Positions 33,601 through 43,741 of a stretch of 64,000 bases of DNA are shown here, one piece after another. Each line of letters begins with the position of its first letter. Within the stretch, counting starts at the first letter, position 1. The position numbers were made by a program, and so were the translations under genes. This stretch comes from Mesorhabditis belari (taxonomy: Eukaryota > Nematoda > Chromadorea > Rhabditida > Rhabditidae), in assembly GCA_958450365.1 (NCBI GenBank), contig CAUEEP010000145.1, forward strand, positions 124,001 to 188,000, given 5' to 3'. The notes below the pieces were generated by a model. It was not told the origin of the DNA and ran no database searches. It worked only from the letters and a program-made list of their open reading frames with translations.

Positions 33601-34101
33601 AGAGAAGCAGATAGGGAACAAAATTTAGAGATAAGGAACCAAATTTAGAGAGATAAGGAACCAAATTTAGAGAGAAAAGAAACCAAATTTAGAGGGAAAA
33701 GGAACCAAATTTAGAGAGATAAGCAACCAAATAAAACAGATAAAACAAATACAGATAAAACTCACGAAACTAGTATAATCCTGGGGCAAGTCTTGGGAAA
33801 ATCAGCTTAAAAGACTTTTGTTCATCAAGTGCTTAAAATCAAGTGCATCAAGGCAATTAAAAATTCTACAGATTTCTTTTTGTTTTAGTTTGGACGTGTA
33901 GCATTTTGATCGCGATTCCGCTAGCGTTTTGGATTCTACGCCTCAATCTATACGTATTACTGCTATCTCAGGTATGGATTAGCTATAGTTATTGCTCTTT
34001 GAATTATCATCAAATAAGTTTTGATTTTTCTTTAAAAATTACTTGTGAATGTCTAGAGACCGTCAAATTTGGATCGATCAACAATGGAGTCCAGTAAATG
34101 A
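30655..34101 (+). CDS. Four-membrane-segment (tetraspan) protein
   Basis: Seven exons join in phase: 30655-30759, 30858-30944, 31491-31586, 33372-33439, 33480-33535, 33889-33971 and about 34057-34101, total about 179 residues. The N-terminus is hydrophilic and ends in a Cys cluster (RGCCNSCKTETC). Four membrane segments follow: VVLGLYCFQLVGMAGLI; LSFLTALLGIILGFMALR; QLFWILQVTSTISSTIILVS with the next residues; and WTCSILIAIPLAFWILRLNL. A Lys/Glu-rich loop (EDTRKEEKKQLL) lies between 3 and 4. The Cys cluster followed by four segments resembles small nematode tetraspan families of the DUF7027/LAPTM-like kind, but I would not assign one. A longer open frame at 33146-33445 is a shadow: only reading exon 4 in the other frame gives the third membrane segment. 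The last exon is the least certain. Confidence 0.7.
30980..31201. mobile_element. MITE family C, inverted
   Basis: Fourth copy of the family, in reverse orientation, in intron 2 of the tetraspan gene. Confidence 0.9.
31357..31433 (-). repeat. tRNA-like sequence
   Basis: On the minus strand GCCGTGGCGCAGCCGGGAGC and GACCCGGGTTCGACCCC sit at A/B-box spacing. The T arm pairs well (CCGGG/CCCCC region) but the acceptor stem is poor. It resembles the sequence at 40620-40695, suggesting a repeat family. Upstream of tetraspan exon 3. Confidence 0.45.
31686..33156 (+). mobile_element. Tc1-like transposon with a decayed transposase
   Basis: Ends CAGTGGTCCACAAAATTAAT and CTTTTTTGGACCACTG, about 1470 bp, inside tetraspan intron 3. 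The plus strand carries a Tc1-type DD34E transposase in pieces: helix-turn-helix (MAGKKNLDAPEKL...CSKWTVRRIL), VLFTDETKINLF, TMDAVAYKNIMETQMLP, LLYQDNDPKHKS and the end LPDRLNEVIKAKGG. Many stops and frameshifts. The block that holds the final Glu is damaged. Confidence 0.9.
33578..33735. repeat. Tandem repeat GAGATAAGGAACCAAATTTA
   Basis: About six imperfect 20-27 bp units in tetraspan intron 5. Confidence 0.9.
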
Positions 34102-34439
34102 CGGGGTTGAATAGATTGTCTTCAAAAATCGCATTATTTTGTCAGCTGTTTGCCCATTTTTGTTCTAATCTGCTAATATAATATCTAATCAATCTAATAA
34201 ATGATTACAAGAAGATATCGAGATTGCACATTGTTCAATAACAGTTTTATTTGCTTAGCATAAGCTCAAGCTGCCTTGAGATGCTCGATTCGAACTCAAA
34301 AGCTTGTTATTCAGTTCTGAAGCCAAGTTTAGACAAGAGCTAAGCTGAAGAAAATAAAAGACAATGAATAATGGTGATTCTTTTTTGAAGTTTTATGCTT
34401 GGCCGGGTTGAATAACATATGATTGTTATTGTTGCGGTT
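34102..34439. other. 3' flank of the tetraspan gene
   Basis: Contains a likely polyadenylation signal (CTAATAAATG near 34195). Nothing else recognised. Confidence 0.4.
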
Positions 34440-34795
34440 TAACCAAACTATAATCTCCAATTCGTGATGTGAATCGTTTTTTGAGACGCTGAAAATGAAG
34501 TTTATTAACCAAATTATTGTTTTTGTCTTATTCTTTGTCTATTCACTTACCTGATAAAGTTTAAAGATCTTGATATCATTTTGTCACAAAAAGAACGATA
34601 AAACAATTCCCGTAAGAATGCAAAGCGCAAATCTATTAGAGAAAAATTTTGCTAGATTGAAATCATCGAAATAGGCGTTTTAAATACCTACTTGTTTGAG
34701 AATTTTGAACAAATATTTTAACAAAACTAATATAGTCCAAGGTAGAAAACCGATCGTTACCAAAAAGAATACCTAGTGTTTTTAATGACGTTTTC
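34440..34795 (-). pseudogene. Chemoreceptor (Srh-like) pseudogene fragment
   Basis: About 350 bp matches, on the same strand, the terminal exons of the receptor at 57656-60453. The minus strand reads LVTIGFLPWTILVLL (membrane segment 6) then, with two stops, ALHSYGNCFIVLFVTK (segment 7). It is broken by TAA, TAG and TGA codons. No 5' exons were found. Confidence 0.75.
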
Positions 34796-35039
34796 TAGTC
34801 GAAGTGACTGAAGATCGGTTGGTCAAACCCGTGACGGACCGACAACATACTATAGATGAAGTTGATCCTGAGTGATGTACATCACAAAACAATTATTTAC
34901 TTTCAAAAGGCGCTCTACAAAAGCATCATTTTCTCAAAAACCAAAAGAGTTGACAGTTTTTTCGTTTAGATATTTAAAATCTACGAACATTTTTTCACTA
35001 AATTTATGAGTTTTATAGCAGTTAAAGCAACAAAAGTGA

Positions 35040-35660
35040 TTAACAAGTTCAATACTTAGTCGGAGCACCATTAGCTTTGATCACTGCTTGACAACGATCA
35101 ACTTTCGATACTTTCGATCAACTTCTCAATGACTTTTTGGGATCTTGTTCCATTCTTGTTGAATAGCCTCAAAAAGAAGATCGCCGGTGGCAAATTTTTT
35201 ACCTTTTAGTCCACTCTCAACTTGATTCCACATGTTTTCAATCGGATCAAGATCTGGTGATTGAGCAGGTCACTCTAAAAGACCAACATGACTATCATTT
35301 CTTGATGAGTATTGAATAGTACGAGATTCCAGGTCCAGGCCTGGAGCTAGTAGATGGACTGGCTTACAGGTCCAAGACTGACAGGCCCAAGACTTCCAGG
35401 TCCAAGACTGACAGGTCAAAGACTTCCAGGTTCAAGACTGACTGGTCCAAGACTTACAAATCCAGCCAGGCTGACTAGTCTTACAGACCCTAGGGCTAGG
35501 CTTAGTGATTTGGTCCTTGTTGTGTCCTTGTTGTGTATTTGGGGTTGTTATCTTGCATAAACACCCATCCTCGCCGCATGTTTTGGGCTGCATGTGGAAG
35601 CATGACTCGCTCATGAGGATGAGGTTAATGTATTGTCTTAGAAAGTCAAAAAGATGCATT
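35040..35660 (-). mobile_element. Tc1-like remnant interrupted by a minisatellite
   Basis: Minus-strand pieces read ERVMLPHAAQNMRRGWVFMQ followed by DNNPKYTT (35520-35640), and after an interruption EWPAQSPDLDPIENMWNQVE and FEAIQQEWNKIP (35090-35280). This is the second half of a DD34E transposase, with the Asp and Glu still present. The 150 bp between the two blocks is replaced by the repeat at 35329-35475. Confidence 0.8.
35329..35475. repeat. Minisatellite CAGGTCCAAGACTGACAGGC
   Basis: Roughly six degenerate 20-22 bp units (CAGGTCCAAGACTNACAGG) lying exactly within the Tc1 transposase remnant. Confidence 0.9.
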
Positions 35661-36174
35661 AAGCGCAACACTATAAATGCCGCACTCTGTATACTTCACA
35701 ACCAACATCCCTTTCTATCTGTTTTGATCTCGAAAATGTCAATGCTGGCTCGCTTCGCAGAGCTATGCTAAGGTGAACCAAGAATATTCTGATTGTATCT
35801 AAAACTAAAATTTACTTAAATATAAGATACTCAATACACAAGTACTTTAAAATGAGATAAAACAGCGCTGCATTGCTTTGCTCAATCCCTGGCAATCCCT
35901 GGCATGTGCGTACTTGTGTTCAAAGCCTTTCTATCTGTAAAGCAATTCAGTTTGGTCTTGGATCTAGTGGTTCAGCTCAAAAACGTGTCAACCACGTTTC
36001 GTTTTTCATTCAAGACTGTATTTATTGCCAATTTTTCCTTGAATTTTCGTCTTTTCGATCCATTTGTCAGCGCTCATTTCTATTTCACTCTTTGTAAAAA
36101 GATCCGTCATTCAAGTTTTTTCCCTCAATCAGTTTCATTTCGAATCTCATTGCCATTTTTGATGTCTCATTGCC
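35661..36174. other. 5' flank of the sulfotransferase gene
   Basis: No element recognised beyond a pyrimidine-rich stretch before the start codon. Confidence 0.35.
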
Positions 36175-39100
36175 ATGAGACTTTTGATAATATTTCTCTT
36201 TTTTCTATTTCAACTTGGAGAATGTAAGAAAAGGCTGAAAGCTTGGCAATTGAGTGGATTTAGTGAGTTTTGATTTGAATTTTTGTACGAGTGAAATTCA
36301 GAAGTCCGGTATCTACCCACATTGGTCGGCCACATCTCAGCTTTGGTTTGTGAAATTGAAAACATTTTTATAAAATATTTCACTAATTATGAGATTTTTT
36401 TTGTTGTAAATTGGTCAAAGTTTACATTTGAACTTGTTTTTTTTTTATTGCTCTCAAAATTTATTCCTCTCCGTCATGATTTAAATAGTTCTAGGCAATT
36501 TGCATACTTCTAAGAGTCACATTGAATTATATTTAAGGTTTAAAACGTTCATTTGTTAGATCAGAACATAGCAAAAACCCGGCAGTTGCTAAAATTGGCT
36601 AATATAGGAAGTAGTAGTGACAACTTTTTAGAAAAATCACTGGGAAATCGTTAATTTATTTCAAAAGCGACAAGTGCTATATAGCAAATTGTAGCCCTAA
36701 TTCTCGGCAACATTTATCTACCAAAAACTTTGCGATTAGACTTATAGAACTCATTTAACAAGCGCTTGAATGAGCGCTAGTCGACATCTATCCGAATCTG
36801 TCATTTGTCCGCTTTTCTCTATTCAAAAATGTTAAGAAAAGCTTTTCAACAGGCAGACACTGCTCTCTTATATCTAGTGCAAAGTGACCGCAAAGTATAG
36901 CAACAACTTTTCGGAACAGCATCTGGTAAATGCCTAACTTATTTTAGAAGTGGCAAGTGTTATCTAGAGAACTATAGCCCTAATTCTCGGCAACATTTAT
37001 CTATCAGAAACTTTGCGATTAGACTTATAGAACTCATTTAACAAGCGCTTGAATGAGCGTTAGTCGACATCTCTCCGAATCTGTCATTTGTCCGCTTTTC
37101 TCTATTAAAAATTGTTAAGAATATTTCTTCAACGCAAAAATAGCGTTTAACCTCACTTAATAACATTAAGAATTACACTTAACTATTTTGGCTAAACTGG
37201 CATAACCGAAATTTAAGTTGATGTCGACTAGCGCTCATTCAAGCGCTTGTTAAATAAGTTGTATAAGGACTTATACAACTTATACAAAATCAAGAAGTTT
37301 TTGTAGATAAATGTTGCCGAGAATTACAGCTATAATTCTCTAAATAACACTTGACATTTTTGAAATAAATTTGACATTTCCCAGATAGTTTTCCAAAAGT
37401 TAGCGCTATAATTACTAAAGCTAAAGCTAAAGGCAGCTTTAGATCAGGAAAATTTCGGGATTATGGTTTTCTTGGTTGTTTTTTAAGCATTATACATGCA
37501 TAGGTTTTCCAGGAAAACACTCATTTCGGTCTGCAATATTGTCAAATTCCAAAAACCGGCTCAACGATCACGCACACGATTTTATGTGACGTTTTTCGCG
37601 AGTATAGAGGCGTTTCTTTTAAACGAGTCTTTTCGAAGAATCAAACCGGAGAAAAGTGAGAAAATACCTAAATATTAGCTCAATTCAATCTAGTGAATGT
37701 GTCAAGAATCGCTGGTTTCCCGGCCATCGACGGGCTTTTTGGCGAAAGCGGCGATATCCAATCAAATTCACTCTCATTCGAGACCCGGTTGATCGTTTGG
37801 TTTCTTTGTATGGACATTTTTGCGAGTGAGTTTTGAGAATATATTTTTATGTAAGCTTACAAGGGAACCTTCCCAAGTTACAAGTTACAAAAATCAAGGC
37901 TTTTCTCGAATTTCTGGCACACTGATTTTTGCCGGGGGAAAGGCTTTCCTTTTGCCATCCCAAAAGTCAGCTCGTAGCCTAGTGGTTAGTGTCCCCGGGC
38001 TCGGAACGCTGTGATCTTGGTTCGGATCCACTTGTTAGCTTAAATTCTTACTCTTGTATAGGGTCTGCTTCGTCGGCTGTTTCTTATCATTATTGCGAGC
38101 TCGAAGTTCCATAGAAGTTTTATATAATAGCCCTATACATCTACAGATTCGTCTGGAACCCATAATGAAAAGCGGAAAACACATATTTTGTTAAACGCTG
38201 ACAAAACGTCATCCAGAGAAAACGACTGAACAGATTGATTTGAAAATTTGAGTATAGACATAATTAAACATTCTCTATGTGTTTCATTTGAACACCAAGT
38301 TAGGTTTGTTGAATGAAAATCTTTAAATCATCAACTCTCCATCAGCCCATTTTTGACTACTTAAGTTCGATCATTTAGTTTGGGGTGCTTTAACCTTATC
38401 ATCGGGGATGACTTTGCTTCAGAATAGCGAACAAAAAGGTTAAAAGGGTTTCCCCAAAACGCTTACAACATAACAAGAACACGCAGCATCCAACATAAGG
38501 TTAATACTCGTGATAAGAGTACAGAACGGATTGATGCTTCGTCGATGGCGACACAAATGTTACTTAGTTCTTTCTACAATGTTAAACCCGCTATCTAAGC
38601 AGGATTTAAAACCTGAAGGGTAGCATAAAGTAAATTGAATTTATAATTTTACTGTTTATTAGTACAGAACCAAAAATGCAACGATACCCATTACAAAAAC
38701 AGAATGCGCATGAATAGAAACATCAAAGTCCCCCAAGAACGAAGGCAAAAACCCGAACCCCCAAAAAGGGCCAGAAGCTCTGCCAAAAAAACCCTACTTT
38801 TCTACTGAACTATTTCTACTACTATTTCTACTGAATAATCCATAAGTATATGCTAACTAGTAGAAAAAGTTTGATGACTTGGTTCAATTGAGAGAATGAG
38901 ATATGACTATTCAATCAAGTCTGCATATTTTACCTTATTTTGAGAGCTAATGTAAGAGAAAAATTTCATAAAAAGATAAATCAAAAGAGCTAATTGAGAT
39001 TCCATTGTATCCGGATGGCCGATCTTCCAAAAAATATTCTGAATACTGCTTTCATTAGTGTTTCTATAGAGTTAGGCGAGTCCAGAAAGACACACGCATC

Positions 39101-41811
39101 AACGTTAGAGCTCATTCTATTTGAATCAAGCAATCGTTATCAAATTTTATCTACTAGTTAGCATCGACTCATAGATTATTCAGTAGAAATTACAGATGAA
39201 ACGGTTGGCTGCTTTTGAAGAAATCACAAATTTAAGAACCGCAAGAACTTAAGAACCTGAATAGTTCAACAAGCTCAACCCAAATACTGATTTTCTTTTT
39301 TGATAAGACCTTAACTCAATGATTATTACCATACCTAAAGATAAAAGCTACCGCTAATCTGCTCTCTGTCAAATTTCGAGCTGATTCTGACAAGGAACAA
39401 GACTTAAGTTGGTTTTATTCTCAGTCAGAGGTACATGATCTAATGTTATATCTAAATAGCTAATGTTTTAGTATTCTAGTGCTTAGTTTCCTAGTATAAA
39501 ATCTCTAATTTCTATAGAGTTAAGCGAGTCCACAAAGAGATATCAAACAAACAGAACGAAGGCAAAAAAAAAAACCCCGAACCCCCAAAAAAAATAATTT
39601 CGGGAAGAGAGAAAAAAGACGAAAAAATGCGACGCGAATAATTGCAAAATAGGAACGCAAAAAGGAAGGAAACGGATGCGACCATTTGAAAAAGTGTGAA
39701 AACAAAAGCTTTCCGGTCTGGCTTAAAAAGTGTTTTGTAAAGTAAAGATGGGGCTTTCTTATTTTTGAAGCCCCTTGAGTTTACTATTAAATTGGGTTGA
39801 AAAGCGCCTCTTGAAAGAATGCTGACATTTCAGGTGCATTGACTCTATAGTTTTCCAGGAATCTGAGAAAGTGTGGTGATCGCAATATTCACCAGTTTAT
39901 CGCCTGGCTTTATCTGCTTTTCCGACACAGGAATAGGGATCTCTTGCAAGGACAAGACTTCCGACTTCTCTACTATCATGCTATTCCACAATCCGGGTAC
40001 AGCATTTTCTTATCGAAATCCAATTTTAGACAATAAGGTTTTGTCTTGACTTCATCGAAGAATTAAAGCCTGGAAATCTGATCTGTGATCTTGATATAAG
40101 AAAAATAAGATTGAAAGATCTGATTGCAGGATAAAATTGAAAATAAGATTTCAGATTCTGTAATCTTGATGAACAGCGACAAAACTTTTTCATTATTCGC
40201 TATTCAAATGATCGAAAAGACATGTATCGACAGTTTAGTCGTCTTTTCAGAAGGGCTCGAATACCGAAGCATGTCGCTAAAAGGGTGAGTTACTGAGAAG
40301 GAAACGGTTGGAGCTCGCAGTGGAATCTCAATAGGCGGTATAGAATATCTTGTAGAGCTTGGAAAGACGAGTCGAATGATGCAAAAATTACTTAATTACT
40401 TGTAAACGCACTAAAACTGGCTTACAAGTTTTTTCTACATTCTTAAGGTGTTTTCAAAGGTCTAGTTGAGATGGCACGGCGGTCTAGTGGTTAGTGCAAT
40501 GGTTTACCAAACAAAGGGCCAGGGGCTCAACTTCTTTTAGAGTTTTTCATAGTATAGTAATACCAGCCAAGAAACCCACCTAACGGTTTTTCCGGATATT
40601 TTGGGAATAGACGGGTTTTGTCGCCGTGGAGCAGTGGATAGTGCGCTGGTCTATCCCTCATACGATCCGGGTTCGACCTCCCCGTGCGACTCTAATTGTG
40701 CTTTTTAAAAAATCCGAAAGCACGTTACACAACTACATGCAGTTCCCTATTCAACGGCGCAAAAATCATTGCAAACGGCCCTCTGGGGGGCTGAAGAGTA
40801 GCTCGCACAGACAGACAGACGAACAGACAGACGTCTTAGTCCCTTTATATATAGTAGATACCATGAATGAATTTGTATGAATTTGTATTTGAATATGTCA
40901 TAAACCAAACAAGCTCTCAATAAAAACAATACCAAAAACTTCTTTTTGAATATCTTGGAAAAAGGAAAATAAAAAACTTCAAAACGAATTGAACCTATGA
41001 CTCTTTGATTGACAAGCCACTGCACTAACCACCAGACCGCCGAGCCAACTCAAATCGACTTTTGAAAATGCCATAAGACTATGTAGCAAAAGCTTGTAAG
41101 CCATTTTTAGTGTTTACAAAGCTCATAAGCAATTTTTACATCATTCGATTCGTCTTTTCAAGCTCTACAAGATGTGCTATACCGCATATTGAGGTTCCAC
41201 TGCGAGCTCCAACCGGCTCTTTGTGAGAATTTGTCATACTTTCGACAATTCTCTTAAATCAAATCAATCAGTTTAGCGTTTGTCACGTTTTTATACGCAG
41301 TACTTATTGCTAAATAAAATGAATTCAAAATGAATTCCAGGCCCTTCGTCACTTGATTCGATCAAAGACTAGACATGGAGGTGATAGCGAAGCGACTGAT
41401 TTTCCTTGTTTAAAATCGTAGAGCATAGCTGCGCGAATAAGAAATTTTTCGTCCTCCATTTTATTCAGGAAAATAGGGACTCAGAAATTCGAAACGGAAA
41501 TTTGAAATTGTTATGTTTACGCTAAAATATTGTAGTTTTTTGCAGAAAAAACCCCGCGAAAAATCTTTTGAATTCTAAGAATGATTGAACAACGCAAGCG
41601 ATCGTTTATAAATTGCCAACCTAAAACGAATTCAAAATGAATTCCAGGCCCTTCGTCACTTGGTTCGATCAAACACTAGACATGGGGTGATAGCGAACGC
41701 CGTCAAAAGCTTCTCCGTCATGAAATCATGCTCAATCCACGAACACGAAATCTCGTTTATGCGATCTATCACCGTGATTACAACAAATTAGGCTTTAGGA
41801 GAATTATTTAA
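36175..41811 (+). CDS. Sulfotransferase (Sulfotransfer_2 type), last exon frameshifted
   Basis: Exons in phase: 36175-36262, 36302-36345, 37513-37655, 37694-37825, 39859-39996, 40155-40284, then 41648-41811. A signal peptide or anchor (MRLLIIFLFFLFQLGEC) begins the protein, fitting a Golgi/secretory enzyme. YCQIPKTGSTITHTILC is the 5'-phosphosulfate loop and FTLIRDPVDRLVSLYGHFC the 3'-phosphate motif for PAPS. ENLRKCGDRNIHQFIAWLY, HAIPQSGFCNLDEQ and VYAIYHRDYNKLGF match the conserved blocks of nematode Sulfotransfer_2 proteins. The usual reaction is sulfate transfer from PAPS to carbohydrate. Exon 7 exists twice (41341-41400 and 41648-41811). The first copy is truncated, and the second has lost one base in GACATGG-GGTGATAGCG, so its end is out of frame. 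The gene is probably a recent pseudogene, or the base is a sequencing error. Exon 2 is the least certain. Confidence 0.8.
36660..37350. repeat. Triplicated segment in sulfotransferase intron 2
   Basis: About 175 bp (CTAATTCTCGGCAACATTTA ... TCATTTGTCCGC) occurs at 36690-36835 and 36970-37110 in the same orientation and again inverted at 37200-37345. AAGCGCTTGAATGAGCGCT is common to all three. Possible mobile element, unclassified. Confidence 0.8.
37971..38036 (+). repeat. tRNA-like sequence
   Basis: AGCCTAGTGGTTAGTGTCCC and TTGGTTCGGATCC lie at A/B-box spacing; the stems are incomplete. In sulfotransferase intron 4. Probable tRNA-derived repeat. Confidence 0.4.
38640..39790. repeat. Repeated words within sulfotransferase intron 4
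   Basis: ACCCGAACCCCCAAAAA occurs near 38753 and 39575, and TATAGAGTTA(G/A)GCGAGTCCA near 39067 and 39517. An old duplication is likely. No exon seen. Confidence 0.5.
40300..41225. repeat. Large inverted repeat with tRNA-like arms
   Basis: 40300-40515 is complementary to 41015-41222 (AGCTCGCAGTGGAA...GACGAGTCGAATGATG). Each arm carries GGCGGTCTAGTGGTTAGTGC, a tRNA A-box-like word. The 500-bp centre holds another tRNA-like stretch at 40620-40695 (GCAGTGGATAGTGCGCTGG and CCGGGTTCGACC). It fills sulfotransferase intron 6. Confidence 0.75.
41341..41400 (+). pseudogene. Truncated duplicate of sulfotransferase exon 7
   Basis: Begins after the same GAATTCCAG acceptor as 41648 and reads ALRHLIRSKTRHGGDSE in frame, then diverges. 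It retains the base missing in the second copy. Confidence 0.7.
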
Positions 41812-43054
41812 TCGAGAACAGAAATCATTATTTATTGTATTTGCAATATAATATAATGTTTGCAATATTTGAACTTGCAGAACAAAAAAAATGACAGTTG
41901 GTTGTCTATCTCGGTCATTGTTCAAGCCGAAACACAAACATTTACAGAACATTTACATGGTGAATTGATGTCATGATGTCACTTCCGATTAAGAATGTAT
42001 TCAAATCAGGTGCCCGATTAAGATTTATTGAATCAATTGCGTAAAAATGTGAAATATGCAATGCAAATCTGCCTGAATATCGAGTAATGTATTTGAGAGT
42101 TAACGCAAAGATAATTTAACCTAATTGCAACCTAATTGGTTCACGGAAAACCTCGACATTCGGCATAGGAGAGTGTAGAACGCGCAAGCGCTGATATTAG
42201 GGTGTTGGAAAGTATACTGAATAAAATTGGTTTGTACGAGGATTGTTTCCTCTCCAATCTTTTATCTGGGCGGAGATCCATTCTCCCTAATTGATCGTGA
42301 TATCTGATGATGATCAACAAACTTTTTCCCAAATTGACGTGCAATCTGACCAATCAACTTGAAAACAATAGTTTTATTCGATTTACAAGAAGTGTATCTC
42401 TTTCATATGAATGAAAAAAGAGATCCAAAATTCTGGCAACAAAGACTTAAATAAAGCAAACAACTTTAAAGATATCCAGTAAACGGGCTAAATGCTCTAC
42501 ACGAAAATTGGCAATACAAAAGATAATTGATTATTTAGATCCCAAATTTGAATTTGGTGTCGAATATTCGGCACAGAAAGCTGGAAAGCTGTGTTGGAAA
42601 GCTTTTAAAATAAAAGTTAAAAGGTAAAAGGTTCAATGTTCTGGGATTTATTCAGATTTCTTATCTCCGAAGTAGACTGAAGGGAAGGACAGAGATTTCA
42701 GAGACAGAGTCAGCTTTTCCGGCATGAATCAGCACTTCACATAAAAAGTTGAAAATGTGAAATTTCTTATTCTTGAACTTGTTGACCGGAATTTCAGAAA
42801 TAAGGTATTATCTTGACGTCCGCTGATGCATTAGAATTACTAAATTGTGTGTCATTTTGACCGCAAGTTTTAGAAAAAAATGGCCAGCGTGTAAGAAAAA
42901 GTGACATGCAAACATTTTCATTGTCAAATCAACAAATGAAAAGTAAAACTGGGCAAAAACACAATAGCAACGACGGGATGAAAAAACTTGTTGCATTTCT
43001 GTTTGTTGAGCTCAAATTGCGTATACTTTACGCTGAATATAATTTACTATTTAT
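41812..43054. other. Intergenic; promoter-like block near 42640-42790
   Basis: The block around 42640-42790 (TTCTTATCTCC) resembles those upstream of the small membrane-protein genes to the right. A 70-codon minus frame at 42141-42353 has no recognisable feature. Confidence 0.4.
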
Positions 43055-43113
43055 CTAAACTGCATCAATGGTGTAGGAAGACAATGCTGAGATGTCCATT
43101 GGAAGCTCAGACA
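43055..43113 (-). pseudogene. Remnant of the small membrane-protein family
   Basis: The minus strand reads MSELPMDISALSSYTIDAV then stop, resembling LDAASLMLRPTAYSIDLNG of the gene starting at 48124. The start lies about 100 bp below a matching GATA-containing block (43185-43390). Probably a decayed first exon. Confidence 0.35.
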
Positions 43114-43430
43114 TTATTTAAAAATTGGCTTAAATATTAGAGAGCTTGGAAACTTTAAATTAAATATTGAAATGTAAATTTCAATGTAACAACGCTTTTT
43201 GTCGGTTTTCTTATCTGTAGAGCAAGTTGATGGGGAGAAAAGAGCAAGTTGATGGGGATGTCCGCTTTTTTGGTATTCTTAACCTTTAATCATGAAGTTT
43301 GACAAACAGCTTTCTCAAGTTGAATGAAACGTTAAGAATATGAAATTTTCATACAATTTTTCATTTTTCGACTCGTTGACCGGTTGTTTTTTTGCTTGCA
43401 GCTGTCTATCGCAAGAAAGTTTAGATACAG

Positions 43431-43520
43431 TCGACTCTCTCTATAACAGAACTCTAGATAACGGGAAACTCTATATAATGGAATGGAATTTAGGTCCCGG
43501 CCGATGCTAAGCTTGGTCCA
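43431..43520. mobile_element. Partial pogo-like repeat, family D
   Basis: TACAGTCGACTCTCTCTATA plus GGTCCCGGCC as in 53711-53888; the right half is missing. Confidence 0.6.
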
Positions 43521-43540
43521 GTCATTCACGAGAAACAGTC

Positions 43541-43690
43541 GTGACTCAGTATGAAGTCACGTGGTCCAAACGGGTAGCTAAGCGTGACTCAGCATTGCGT
43601 CACGTGGTCCAAACGGGTAGCTAAGCGTGACTCAGCATTGCGTCACGTGGTCCAAACGGGTAGCCAAGCGTGACTCAGCATCGTCTAGGT
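43541..43690. repeat. 43-bp satellite with AP-1 and E-box-like sites
   Basis: Three full units and a partial fourth start at 43541, 43584, 43627 and 43670. Each begins GTGACTCAGCATTGCGTCAC and continues GTGGTCCAAACGGGTAGCTA. TGACTCA is an AP-1-type site, and the junction TCACGTGG contains the E-box CACGTG. The first 20 bases are partly palindromic. Confidence 0.95.
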
Positions 43691-43741
43691 GTTCAAAGAA
43701 CAGTACATAGTGTTCAATATTTATGCGGACCAATAAATCAC

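Noticed and set aside
42141..42353. 70-codon minus frame
   Set aside because: No start context, splice signals, domain or relation to the neighbouring small membrane-protein family.
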